Below are positions 47,087-58,913 of a stretch of DNA of 64,000 nt, piece by piece. The DNA comes from Nectonema munidae (lineage: Eukaryota; Nematomorpha; Nectonematoida; Nectonematidae): NCBI GenBank assembly GCA_030549495.1, contig JAUIRK010000054.1, forward strand, positions 62,001 to 126,000, given 5' to 3'. The number at the start of each line of letters is the position of its first letter. The first letter of the stretch is position 1. The notes below the pieces were generated by a model. The model ran no database searches and was not told where the DNA came from. It worked only from the letters and a program-made list of their open reading frames with translations. The position numbers were made by a program, and so were the translations under genes.

Positions 47087-47863
47087 ATTTTTATAAAATC
47101 ACCATTACTAACGGCCATAAATCAAAAATATCCTTCTTTTTTCATGCAATAATAAGCATTTTTGAAATATCCTTCTTTTTTCAATAAATATAGTTTTTCA
47201 TTTTCATTATATAAATTCATTGGAGAATACAATTTTTTTGAAAATATATAATAATGAGAGTTTGACTTTGTTATGTTTATAATTGTTAGATCAAGCCTTT
47301 AAAAGTCTTAAATTCATCTGCCACCACTCGTGAAATTTTTTTGCCCCGTTCAAATTCTTGGCTACGCCACTGGTATAAATTAAGCTAAACTATAACCTAA
47401 GCTATAACTTATGACTTAAAGACGTAATAATATCAAAGTTTTATTGGAAAAAATGCATGTTTCATTTTGATTGACAATTTTAGTCATGAGAAACTATAGT
47501 GTGAAAATTTATATAAAGATAAAGGAGTGTGTTTAGGGAAAGGCAAACATTTCGAAGGGATATAATTCAGACAATTTATACAAAAAAAGCCTTGGTTGAA
47601 CGAAAAGGGAACTAAAATGCTGAAGACAGATAGAGCTAATGACTTTCTTGAAGCCTCAGATGATGAACTTCCAGATGAAACATAAGGCCTTCTTATTTAA
47701 CACCAAGAAAATTTTGATGTCAGATGCCAGATATAAATGGCAAAAAACCCTTTCAAACAAATATAGAGCACGTAGAAGGTTTGAGCCCAGTGGAAGAAAA
47801 CTTTTTAAATGTATTATAATCGGATTTGATACACTAATTCCAAATGTGTAATTTATTAGAAAT
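47087..47863. other. Intergenic repeats
   Basis: Near 47340-47365, TTGGCTACGCCACTG resembles the right end of the hAT MITE at 63343-63538, but no left end was found. Around 47400-47560 the sequence is a partial inverse copy of 55920-56090; CATTTCGAAGGGATATAATTC, for example, mirrors GAATCATATCCCTTCAAA there. No gene recognised. Confidence 0.4.
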
Positions 47864-50785
47864 CAGTGGCGATTCTAGGTTTTGGAAGGGGAGAGGGGCG
47901 TAACAGGTACCAATTTTTCAATTGATAAATCAAATAATTTTTTTAAGATTAGCAATTTTACTTAATCCAATTATATTTATGCATAAGGTCTCTTCTTTTT
48001 TTATTTGATTCAATCATAAAAATTATTTGAGAATTTTTTGAGGCTATGTGTTTTTTTTTATATTTTTCATTGTTTATTTTAAATAAATGGAAAAATGCAA
48101 AAAATTTATTTATGAAAATTCCAAAATTTCTAAAGAAGTTAAAGAAGCTTTATTCGAGGATTCTTGTGGCGACTACCAAATGCATTAACAAAGTTTTCCA
48201 AATCTATTTTTCAGCATATAATTTTTCTCTTGAAAGTAGGGCAATGTTTCACTTGTCATTGAGTTTCTCAGAAAAGTCTTTGAAAAACTTCTTTCACATG
48301 TGGGACTCGTAAGTGGTAAAGTAACAGATATAAGAAGTAATCTGTACAAGCAATCAAAGGCAGCTTTATAAGGACAAATGAGAGACAGAAATTCTACAAG
48401 TCTTGCAAACTAAAGCTTGCAAACACTTTAAAATATTCTTCAGATAAAAAAGTCTCACTTTCTTGAGAAAGGCAGAAATGCCGTGTAATTTTGACTCGAT
48501 TCTCCAGAAAATCGGCGCTCTTACTCGCGCAATCAAGAATATTATTAAAAATGATAATGTTTTGATTATTATTATTTGAATTTAGGCGATGACCCCTTAT
48601 TTCATATACAATGAATTCATCAAGCTTCTAAGCTTTTCTTTCCCGTTTATTGTTGCAGTGCATGGGATGTCACATGTGGTGCAAATTTTGTTTTGCTCAT
48701 TCAAACCTGAAAATCGCATATCAATAAATTCTTGGCAAAGGGGTTTAATCAAGTTGACTTGCTAATAATATAAATTAGAGATTAAACTGTGAGCAGAAAT
48801 AGCTCGAGCACAAGTCTCATCTGAAGAAGCATCAATCAAATGTTTCATTATACAGTCTAAACTCTAAGCGCTCAAGAGCATTATCACAAGAAGTTGCTCG
48901 ACACGACCATCGTGTGTCACTCAGATGCTGCAGTTGTTTTATTTCTTTTTTTTGGATACATTTCTCTTTGAATAAGATGACATTTTTCATGTACTACCGG
49001 ATTAGCTACAAAAATATAAAGTTGTTCCAACAAACTGAAAAAATCATTCACTTCTCTTATATGTTTTGCAGTGTTTACTAAAACTAAATTTAGTCGGTGA
49101 CCATAACAGTGAATATAAAAAGCATTAGAAGCTTTATCAGGAATTCTTTTTTGAAACTGAAGTTCCGTCAAATCCTAAGCCAACAAGAGAAGTTGCCAAA
49201 CTCTCTAAGCCCTTCAAAATTACATTAGAAATTGATTCCGCATCTATAACATAGTCATTTGTGTGAAAGATTTAAAACATTCTTGAATACAATTTGATAT
49301 TTCATCATAAAATCTCACAACCAAAGCCAACTACTGTTCAGCTCTGCTAACATCTTTTGCTTCAACAGAAAAAGAAGGAGAAACTTTAATTTTCTCTGCT
49401 ATATCTTCTCTTACCATGGAGGCAAAAGTAGAGATTATTTTGTTTTGTTTTGCTGAACTAGTGTATTTTTGGACCATATTTAACAAAGGAATTATTTCGC
49501 GAGAGTGTTTATGAAATGACGATCCTCTTTTATCTTTTTTGATATTCTTTACTCCGACTTTGAAGGAGATGAGAATTTCCAAAAGAAGGTAAAGAAAAAT
49601 GTGTTCATGGAAAACAAAACATTGCATCTCTTTCTTTTGAATATTCAGACCATTCATATTTGTCAAACCAGGATGTAGCAAGGTAACTTCCTTCACTATG
49701 CTTTGGGTATTCTTTCAAGCGTGGTTGAACAGGTTTCATACTGGCGGATTGAGATATGTCGCTTGGCACATTCTTTTTATTTTGAAAAGAAATCAATATT
49801 TTCATTTTGGAATCTCTTTTTAACTCTCTTAACTGATTTATCAAGCTCTTCTTCAATTTTGGTTCACAATGATTTCTTTTTTGTAGAGTGAGAAACTTAT
49901 CCATGAATTATGAGAGAGGGTAGTTTTATCTAGTTTAATTTCTTAAAAATAAATATAGGCAAAAGTTTATTAAAAAACCTTCAATATGAAGAAAGTAAAA
50001 AAAGCTTTACTTAAAAAGTGCTGCAAAATAAAATATAGAAAGTAGAGCTGATTGAACTGAAAAATATAACATTATTCCTGCAAAAAACTTTTAGATTCAT
50101 AAAAATATTTTTAATTTAGATAATTACTTTTCAAAGCATTAAAAATGTGAACTTATGATATAAAAGAAAAATAATTCACAATTTATATTTGATCACCTTC
50201 AAATGACAGTTTTCTTAATTTATATTCTAGACTTTATCTTGTGATTTTAAAATATAGAGATTTATAGAATTTCTCAAACTGAGTAAGTTTTAAACGAATA
50301 TAAACAAAAACGATTACCGTGATATGATAAGATTGAAACATGATTTCTAATTTTTGTATTGAATAACTTAAAAATTTTTGAGTAACGAACCATAAACAGT
50401 TGACTATTTCGTTTTCAATCTATAACTACAAAAATTCCCATATAATAATATAGGCCTCTAATTAAAGTTTAAAAAACTTTAGCATTCAAAATATTCGTAA
50501 TTTAAAACTGAGAAAATTTATCGAAAGCTCCAACATTTTAATCATTAAATACTAAATTGCATTTAAATGATCAGGAATAAAATTAAAAGCGCTAAAAATA
50601 AGTTGGAGATTCCACTGATCCCATATCAGAACCAATACTACAAGTGGAAAACAAAACTAAAACAAAAAAGGAATACGACATTTCAATTTTTTGATCGTTT
50701 TCCAAAAAGTGACGAGGGTGCAAGAAGAAAAACTTAGGGGGAGGGGGGCATGGCCCTCTCTAGCCCTCCCTTTGAATCGCCACTG
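47864..50785 (-). mobile_element. hAT element with ZMYM-type transposase
   Basis: CAGTGGCGATTC (47864-47875) is mirrored by GAATCGCCACTG (50774-50785). Flanking 8-mers TTAGAAAT and TTTGACAT agree at six positions, an eroded target duplication. The minus-strand frames from 49904 to 48917 give KFLTLQKRNHCEPKL, a TTF-type region (GSYLATSWFDKYEWSEYSKE, RDAMFCFP), FASMVREDIAEKIKV, SFSVEAKDVSRAEQ ('F.v..De..D.s..EQ' of the DUF4371 fold) and then NAFYIHCYGHRLNLVLVNT, the conserved 'HC.aHRLNLv' box. This is the ZMYM1/ZMYM5-like hAT group. Several stops and shifts occur, and the C-terminal dimerisation domain was not found. The region 50000-50770 is non-coding and AT-rich. Confidence 0.8.
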
Positions 50786-52140
50786 TTTGACATGTTTCAA
50801 ATGATTTCTTAATTTTTTTCGAGTTCAAATTTGCCATTTTTGCCAATTTTTCAAGTTTAAATCGTAAAAATGTCGAAGGTTATTTTTTAACATTTTCGTA
50901 TTCAGTATAACATCTTAGGATTTTTGAAGATGACGTGTTAAATGTTAAATTTGGATAAGTTTGAAATTTTACCAAAAATCTGTGCGCATTATTTTTTTGA
51001 AAAATAAAAATGGTGTTTAAATTTTTTTATTTCTATTTGATGCATAATATAGTAAAAGAGAGTAATGTGAAAATTAAAAAAAAAAATCCAAAGTTGATGA
51101 ATTATAAGCCAAAGAAATCGTAAATATATTCTTATACATGAAGTGTGTTTAAAACTGAATTGTTTTAAAAATTTTTTAAAAATTGCTGAAATTTCATTTT
51201 TTCAATTTGGGTATGACTTTTTTATAGAAAAGAAAAAAAGTGTCTTCAAAATATTTTTTTGAAAAAGTAAAAAATAAATCTTTAAATATAGATAAAATTT
51301 ACTGTGATTTAGTGAAAAATGAGGAAAAATGGCTTAATTTTTGTAAAAATTGTGTATAATCATCAGTTTTAAATCAAGGATTTTTGTTTACCGTCTGCAA
51401 CTAACATTCTGCAAAAATTGAATATTGAAAATTTATTTTTTTCAGAGAAAAGAAAGCTCTATAAATATATTAATTTCTTTATATAAAAATTTAAAAAAAA
51501 AAAGCAAAATTTAAGCGCAATTTTTAACGACAAAACAGTAAAATGGGAAATAAAAAACAAATTTTTTTCAATCATTTAAAATTTTATGTTAAAATACCAT
51601 TATACACCTTTCAATATAAAAGTTCGAGAAAAGATGATATTTTTTGAGTATTATGCGATCATTCAATAACCTCCTTTATACGAAAAACATGATCAAACTA
51701 CATCTCTAAAACCAGCTACTCAAACTATACCACACACAACTTTTTTACAAGATTTTCATATCCAAAAATGGAATTACTTCTCGAATTTGCCATCTTTATC
51801 CTAAAATATCGCTAAGCTTTAAAAAATAAAGAAGACAAAAACGTCTACAACTCCTACATTCCAAATCTTTGACACTTACCTCCTACGCTAACAAATCCTA
51901 CAACAAGACACACAAACATCTCTGCCAAAACATCAAACCTGACACGTTTTTGAACAAATGTTCTTAATTTGTCTCAACCTCTATTGCAAAAACTTGGTCT
52001 GGAAGAAACATTTCGATGGCCCCCTGAACTTCAAACTAGTACCTCGGCGCGATGTACCTCTTCACTTTCAAATAAAACAAGTATACACAATCAATTTCTC
52101 ACATCGACCCGGAATTTTCACAAATTGAAAATTACGTAAC
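50786..52140. other. AT-rich stretch, nothing recognised
   Basis: 50786-51640 is very AT-rich with many homopolymer runs and no coding signal. From about 51840 the base composition turns C/A-rich on the plus strand, leading into the decayed frames at 52140-52640. Confidence 0.35.
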
Positions 52141-52640
52141 TTCAATACCTTCAAATAGATTACAACCCCCCAAAATCTATCTCCCAAAAGAACTCAAAGA
52201 ACTGCGATCCCTCATCAGCAACACATCATTTACTATTCGAAAGTGTGAGAAGAGTGCTGAACTCTGGGCTTTAGATACATCCACCTATCAAACTCAAATG
52301 AGAGCATATCTTTCAAACACTACCTAATTTAAAATGATTGATAAACCCATTACGTTCACCAATGCAGTTATTCTACAGGCAATAAAATACCCTGAGCCCA
52401 CCCGGCAAAACATCATCTCCACATCACAAATGAAAGACTTCTCGTCTCCAGTACCCAAAACGCATAATGGCGTTGACGAAATTCTTTTCCGCGTCAATGT
52501 TTCAGCAGTTAAGACTCCAACAGAGAGAAGAAGGGCCTTACAAAACCAACTCAACACGTATCCTGTTCCATAGCAAACAGCCAAAAACGGTTCAACCAGT
52601 ATTCATAGGAAAACGACTAACTCCTAATTCTCTTTTAGTC
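52140..52640 (+). pseudogene. Decayed coding stretch, unrecognised
   Basis: Two adjacent plus-strand stretches read as protein-like: PKIYLPKELKELRSLISNTS, then KCEKSAELWALDTSTYQTQM (52168-52327), and, after a stop, MIDKPITFTNAVILQAIKYP, MKDFSSPVPKTHNGVDEILF and VSAVKTPTERRRALQNQL (52334-52573). C-rich, codon-like composition sets it apart from the AT-rich flanks. I cannot assign a family. It could be the remains of a transferred or mobile gene. Confidence 0.35.
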
Positions 52641-52679
52641 GTCACTTAGGACGTCACAGACGTACATAATTCCATCCCC

Positions 52680-54132
52680 TTACAAACATTACATGACATG
52701 GCATGATATATACATTTCTATGATATATACCACTGTTGCAAGAACGCAACACAAAGTTTTGACATGTTTTTTTCGCTAAAAATAGCTTTTCTAGTTTTTT
52801 TTACCATAGAATTTTTATTTTAAAAATAAAACTGATAACCGTGCTACTTTATTTCAATTATTTTTTTGTGAACAATTGAAAAACTTTAACGCTAAATACT
52901 TTTTATCAAACATTGAAAAGATAAAAAAATTTTCTTTAAGAATAAAGTGATAATAATAGTATTTTTCATCTCCAAACCAATTTTTATTTTTTGATTTGAG
53001 TCTTAACTTTCAAAAAATACCAACATTAAAAGTGTTGCGTAATCACAACCCCGCGGATTCGTGTGTGCAAAACAGTGTTGGAATGCTTTGTATAGTTTAT
53101 AACATCACCATTGTGTTTCATATATCCCGCTATGCACGGATATGTAAGTTATGCATTTGTTTTGTCTTATTGATGCTTTTTGGCAAACTATATGTGTACT
53201 GAATGAATAAGGTTTTGAACGTCAAACTTTGGAGCTTCATAAGTGACGTGTTTCTATCAAACTGTATGTGTGTAAATGACTTTTTAAACGTCATATGTCA
53301 AAAGTTTTTTGATAGCTATTTTCTATCGAAAACTTAATAACTTCAGATGGACAAATTTTGAAGTTTTTGTCTCCTTATAGATACATGCTGAATCCAATTA
53401 AGCTGGCATTCCCAAAAATCAAAAATTTTGCAAAACAGAAATTAAGTAAGGTTTGCTTCAATATTTATAAAAGATGTTTTAAAAACTTTTATTTTAGACA
53501 CTTCTTTCATGCTAGATGAAGTGATCAAAAAAGCTAAAAGCTACATTGCACATGCACTACGTAACATACAAAAAGGGCAAATGGGAGTTTCTATTTCTAT
53601 TCATAAAATGTGATATATTGTTTTTGCTTTAAATTACTGGAATGAAAATAAAGAAGTTTGTGTGAACACTTTTTTTCATTATATAATGGATATAAAATGG
53701 GATGTAAAAGGTTTTTCGAAACTAAGTTTTAAAATTCACTTTCTTGCTTAGTTGAAACTTTCGATACAAACTAAAAAATTTTTTAATTCTATGTTACTAT
53801 AATATAAAAACAATCTATGCAGAAGGCAAAAATTGAAGAGTTAAAAAGTAATAATCCAAAAATTCACTTTATATAACACCTCCTGCTAATGAATCAAAAA
53901 TTTTGGAACCGATGAAGATTCTGCAGATGATGAAAGCGATCAGGAAAATGATGTTTCAAACTTTTCTCGTAGTATGCTTGAAAGTGAAGCAGAAATTGTT
54001 TTTTACGATGTTGAAGAAGACGATAAAAGTTATGATGAAAGTTTTGATTCTAGTGTAGAATCATGGGTAAAAGGAGAAGTATTGAATTTGAAACTGCTTT
54101 AAAAAAAAGAGACACATGCGTAAAGTTCCAAT
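52680..54132. other. Degraded transposon-like region
   Basis: Short inverted motifs GTTGCAAGAACGCAAC (52737-52752) and GTTGCGTAATCACAAC (53035-53050) may be element ends. At 53510-53600 a frame reads EVIKKAKSYIAHALRNIQKG, which is reminiscent of a psq/CENP-B type helix-turn-helix start. At 53905-54100 an acidic stretch (EDSADDESDQENDVSNFS, EDDKSYDESFDSSVESW) follows. All tentative; no element boundaries established. Confidence 0.3.
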
Positions 54133-54766
54133 TAGTGTGTCCACTTTAAGGTCTTTTTTTCATTCCGCGGGGAACGAGGACCTCGTAATTTTTGAAAATT
54201 TCTCCGGGGATTCCCCGGGGAAGAAAAAGCGATTTTTTTACAGTAAAAACTGTTCAGAAAAGAAAATTTAAAAGTCTCATGTAAGATTTTTATTGAAAAA
54301 AATTTAAATGCATAAAAGATTTATGTTTTAAAAAAATATCTAAGAAAAATTAGAGCGTTCAAAGTTTCATCATTCAACTGGTTTCTTATTTTTGTAGAAA
54401 AATAACCCATTGACGAAAACACTCTTTCGGCATCCACAGAAGTTGGTATTATGCTCTTTAAATTTTTGAATAAAGTTTCTAAAACTTCGGGCCTCCTATT
54501 TGTTTCTAAATAAAGGTCAAATGTTTTTTTCATTATTTCCTCTATGCTTGAAATCTTGCTTTTAGTTTCACGTTCTTCATTTTCATTAATCTTCAGAAAT
54601 TCGTCCAATTCCTCCTTCACGCTTTTCTTCTCTGTTTTTTGGTTTCTAACGATTAATCTTTCATCTTTCTTCTCCGTTACTTCACATTTTTTTCGAAGAC
54701 GAGGATTTTGAAATTTCACGATTCCCCGGGGACTCGAAGACGAGGAATCCCGGGGTGGACACCCTA
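54133..54766 (-). mobile_element. Shrunken hAT element keeping the dimerisation domain
   Basis: The ends TAGTGTGTCCAC (54133) and, complemented, TAGGGTGTCCAC (54766) match at 11 of 12. Flanking 8-mers (GTTCCAAT, GTGCGAAC) agree only partly. The minus-strand frame 54779-54321 reads through to a hAT C-terminal dimerisation domain: LKSIIPTSVDAERVFSSMGY, then STKIRNQLNDETLNALIFLRYFF, split here; 'E R.FS..g.i.t..R..L....l..Li.L' is the family signature. The sequence before it (CCCCGGGG-rich) is subterminal repeat read as protein. Internal deletion has removed the catalytic core, leaving a non-autonomous element of 634 bp. Confidence 0.8.
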
Positions 54767-55919
54767 GTGCGAACGCCACAAAACAACTTAATTAATTAAT
54801 TAATTAATACATTAGATAAACATTCGTTTTTTATGCCTATTGGTTTGATTTATCGATCTCATATACGTAAGATATCAAGCTGAATGTAATTAACATAAAC
54901 AATAAAATTTTGGTTAGGCATGTAATTGTAACCTTATGGCGCGATACTAATAATAAAGGAGTAGATGTTGCTAATAAAATGCGCAGAAACCACAGGCCTA
55001 ATCTTACAAACCTAATTGAAAGTGGACACACGCACTTTTTCCAAATTATTTAGACACGAGCGTATTGAACACCCGCATAATTGCCAAATTCAATCCACCT
55101 GGCGACTTTCCTTCAACTAAAGAAAGTGGAAGAAAAATTTTTATACAGAGGCTATCACTCATTTTGGCAGAGGAATCAGTGAGAACCAGGGTTGGGTTCA
55201 ATTATTATAATTGTAATTGTGTAATTGAAAATTAATTACACCTAAAGTGTAATTCTAATTGTAATTTTAATTGAGAAAAAAAATAGAGTGTAATTGAAAT
55301 TATAATTGTAATTAAAGCCTCATAATTGGAAAATAATTGTAATTGAAACCCCAATTTTCAATTATTTTGACTATAAGAAGAGTATGTTGGAGGCGATATG
55401 AGAATCTTGAGTGTTCACTGATTTGCAAAACGTTGCTCGCTTCTCTCTCATCTTCACCCTTTAGCTAGTTTTTTATGTTACTTTACATTGAACACATGTG
55501 GGTCACTGTAGTTTGACTCTCATCATTCATCAATTACAGATACAAAAATATAAAGCTTGTCTTTGAAAACGGCAATAATCATTCATACATGAAAAAATTT
55601 ATAGATTCCGTTTACAAAAACTTACTTTCACATTCCTCCAGCTTCAAATTTTTTAAGTGTTAAAGTCGTAACAAATATGGTATAAATCTACGACCACTTC
55701 TGATGGTGCCACATATAGTTAACCCTTGATTTTTAACCCAAATGCAAAGTTCCTGTGCCATAAAAAACGGTCTACATAAATTCCACAACCTGAAGGTACC
55801 TTGGAACTAGTGTCCAAGCTTTTTACGATGTTAGCTGATTTAAAATATTCCTTGTCGGGCAAACAGGTTACATATACTTCACCGGCTAGGAGATAAAAAC
55901 TTCTCAAACCCCTTCACTA
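54767..55919. other. Low-complexity and unassigned spacer
   Basis: An AATT tandem run at 54789-54810 and an AATTGTAATT-rich low-complexity block at 55200-55375. A 62-codon minus frame (55907-55719) with TCLPDKEYFKSANIVKSLD and SGCGIYVDRFLWHRNFA looks like a piece of a piggyBac transposase, whose middle normally has 'vTCLP' and 'G.v..~NR..~P' text, but it is too short to be sure. Confidence 0.4.
55719..55907 (-). pseudogene. Possible piggyBac transposase fragment
   Basis: The frame reads LLAGEVYVTCLPDKEYFKSA, then SSKVPSGCGIYVDRFLWHRNFAFGLKIKG, split here. An 'Y...GT.~.NR..~P' style segment is common in piggyBac proteins, and here the order is loosely similar. Single short frame, no ends found; other transposases are possible. 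Confidence 0.25.
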
Positions 55920-57080
55920 AAAAAGAATCATATCCCTTCAAATTTTGTGACTTTTCCTAAATCGCTAGCTGCATCTTTTGAAACTATTTTCATGGTAGTT
56001 GAATGACCCTTTCATGTCCAAAACTGTCAATCAAAATCAAAAATTAAAATTTTGACATTATCTGTACTTAACCTTATAACTTCGGATCTATATTATATAA
56101 TACCCTGAAAATTTATAATTATATACAGTTTGGAACGCATAACACTTTATATATTTAATTTTTTCAATAATCATGGCTACTTTTTAGAAAATGTCAATCA
56201 AAATTTTGAATGATCAAAAATATATCTAATAAAATATACCTTCAAATTTTACCCAAATTATATGTTTTTATACTAAATCGGTCATGCTGTTTTCATTTTT
56301 TACATTTAGGATTTGAAAATACCTATAAGTGTTAATCAAATTTGCGGTTTACTTCTAAAAGTTGTCTCCAAAAACATACATTCAAATTTTACAATGAATT
56401 ATATGTTTTTATACCAAATCAACCATGCTAGTTTCATTTATGGACTCAATTTTTGCAGTTTGAATTTGAAAATACCTATAAGTGTCAATCAAATTTGTGT
56501 TTAGTTCTAAAATTTGTTTCAAAAAATATTGATTCAAATTTTACATGTTATAGCAAATAGATCATGATGATTTCATTTCTGAACACAGTCTTCGCATTTA
56601 GAGGTTTTACTGTTAGTGTCAATCAAATTTGCGGTTTATGTCTGAAAACTATATCCTAAAATATTCTCTCTAATTTTACATGAAATATATGTTTTTATAC
56701 CAATTCGACCATGATAATTTTTATTTCTGAAATCATTTTTTGGATTTAGAGGTTTTAAATGTCTGAAAGTGTCAATCAAATGTTCGATTTAAGTCTAATG
56801 TCTACAGAAATATTTTTGAAATTTAAATAAAATATCTGTTTTTATGCCAAATGGAAGATGTTAATTTTATTTTTGGACTCAGGTTTGGCATTTATGGTTT
56901 TAAAATATCTGAAAGCTTCAATCAGATTTGTGGTTTACTTCTAGATACTGTCTTCAAAAATATTTTCAAAAAAATAAAATATCTGTTTTATAACAAATCG
57001 ACTATGCTTATTTTATTTCTGTACTGGATTTTGGATAATACGGTTTAAAAATATCTCGAAGTGGCAATTGAATTAGTAAT
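55920..57080. repeat. Composite satellite array, about six units
   Basis: After a leader (GAATCATATCCCTTCAAA, GGAACGCATAACACTTTATA), a motif 'GTGTCAATCAAATTTGCGG' recurs at about 56328, 56483, 56617, 56776, 56916 and 57060. Spacing is therefore 130-160 bp; each unit also has TTCAAATTTTACA...TATGTTTTTATACCA and a 'TTTCATTTCTGGACTC'-like segment. Units differ at many sites, so the array is old. Copies: 10870-11430, 58831-58913 (one unit) and, inverted, 47400-47560. Confidence 0.7.
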
Positions 57081-58160
57081 GTATGCCTGAAAATCAGTTC
57101 TGTAAAAAATTTTCAAAAAATGGCTGCATATTAGGTATATAGTAAAAATATACTTTTTTTTGTATATTTTGGCTTATAATACTTTCTACAATCATCTTGA
57201 GTATGAAATATTTATTAAAAAAAATAAAATGCATTATAAAATCTTTTGAAAATTTGTATGAGAGAAGGAACCAAGTTGAAAACTAATTGAAAAGAGAACA
57301 TGTGATCAAAACAAATAATTAAAAAAATATGTATCTTGACTAAATGGAGGATCTACCATGTTCTAATGAACTAGGAAGTGGTCTAATTATATAATAGATG
57401 CTTCAAAAAGATTTTGACTGTGAAAAAGAAGTTCCTCTTTTACAAATGAAAAATATTTAAATCTATAGCTTATCATTTAGCATTACAATTAACATTTAGC
57501 TAAGATGGATAGGAAATCTGAAAATTTAGAATAGGTCAGATTTATCCAATTTGTTAGCCAATATGTGAGAATTTAGTCACTATCAAGATATTTTTAATTT
57601 AAATTGAATTTGTCCATCTTTTTCCTTTTGCGTCAAAGAGATAATTTTTAGATGAAGAACGTGGACAACTTTTTGTAATTGAACAATGAACATCACGAAT
57701 GATTGATCAGAAAAAAACTTTTGAAATGAGATTGGTTGACAAATATTCAGGCCTGATAATAAAATACACGATACTGATAAAAAAAGTCTAAGATCATCAA
57801 GAAGATTCTTTAATCAGAATGCTTTGAGAGAGGAAAAAAGTAATTTTATCGTTATAAAAAATTTTTCGAAAACACATTAAAGAATATAAATTTCTAATGA
57901 AAAAAGAGCTACCAAGAAAGGATCATCATAGAATGAATACCAAAATTACATACTGTAAATTATAATATGACGTAGAGATTACAAGCCGATAACGAATTGG
58001 TAGCCAAAAAGATGGAGGTCCTATCGAGTTACATAAGTTAGTGTAGAATGAAATATTTTGAGTGAATTAAACGCCTAAAGTTGGTTTATTAAATAAATTA
58101 AGAAAATAATTACCAGCAAGTAGAAGTTATTTTTATGTTTATATATTTGACATTGATTTA
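57081..58160. other. AT-rich stretch between repeat arrays
   Basis: No coding signal recognised. It separates two parts of the same satellite (57080 and 58831), so some or all of it may belong to a later insertion. Confidence 0.3.
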
Positions 58161-58740
58161 CAGGTTTAATCGATTTTTTGACAGGTTTTATTGATTTCAT
58201 TAAAAATGAACATCACCATTAAATTCTACATACTTGAAATGTATAAAAAACTTTTTATAAGAATAAAAATATTAATTTTGACATGGGCTGTCATATTTAA
58301 ATTATTTTGTCAGGTTTGACTAATATTTATATAAAAAAAGGAATATAACCAGTAAATACAGCCTACTTGAAAATGGGTATGTGTGTAAAATGCCATACAC
58401 GGTAAACTTCATCACCTCCTATACTTTCTTTTAAACGTATTTCTCTAATTCAAAAAACCGTGCTTGATCCTTTTTTTTGAGATAATCAATTTTTTGACAG
58501 TGTTGATTAATTTTCATAAAAAATAAATATCACCACTGAATTACGCATGCTTAAAAATGGGTATATATGTGTAAAAGCTTTATATTATTACTTAGATAAA
58601 AAGTTTCTTTTTAAGATGAGCTGTCATATATAAATCACTTTTTTGACAGGTTTGAATGATTTTCCTAAAAAATGAACATCACCACTGAATTCAGCATAAT
58701 TGAAATATATATGTAACATTAAAAATATTTATAAAAACTT
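58160..58740. repeat. Second tandem array (TTTTTTGACAGGTTT units)
   Basis: The motif TTTTTTGACAGGTTT followed by TTTTCATAAAAAATGAACATC and CACCACTGAATTCAGCAT recurs at about 58173, 58307, 58492 and 58648, i.e. every 130-190 bases. Degenerate units of an A+T-rich tandem repeat, unrelated in sequence to the array at 56100-57080. Confidence 0.55.
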
Positions 58741-58760
58741 ATTAATATCTGAGAAAAATA

Positions 58761-58830
58761 GGGGGGGGGGGGTGGGGCACTTTACGCCCCCAGCACTTGA
58801 GCGGGCAAATTTTGCCCAGCACTAATAGGG
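58761..58830. mobile_element. piggyBac-type terminal sequence
   Basis: A 12-G run, then CCCCCAGCACTTGAG, the palindrome GGGCAAATTTTGCCC (58803-58817) and CAGCACTAATAGGG directly before TTAA (58831-58834). This looks like the right end of a TTAA-targeting element. Its left end was not located. Just beyond, TTAACCCTAATAAAGACAATCC (58910) looks like a left end facing the other way. Confidence 0.45.
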
Positions 58831-58913
58831 TTAAAGTGGCTTTCAAATTTGTGGTTTACGTCTAAAAATTGTCTGCAAAATTATTCATTTAAATTTTAAA
58901 TAATATATATTAA

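Noticed and set aside
47340-47365. Second copy of the 63343-63538 hAT MITE
   Set aside because: Only the right-end-like TTGGCTACGCCACTG is present; no left end or target duplication.
55200-55375. Structured element built of AATTGTAATT blocks
   Set aside because: Low-complexity A/T text; apparent inverted repeats are expected from composition.
56100-57080. CRISPR-like array
   Set aside because: Units are 130-160 bp and degenerate throughout, in animal DNA; this is satellite, not repeats with unique spacers.
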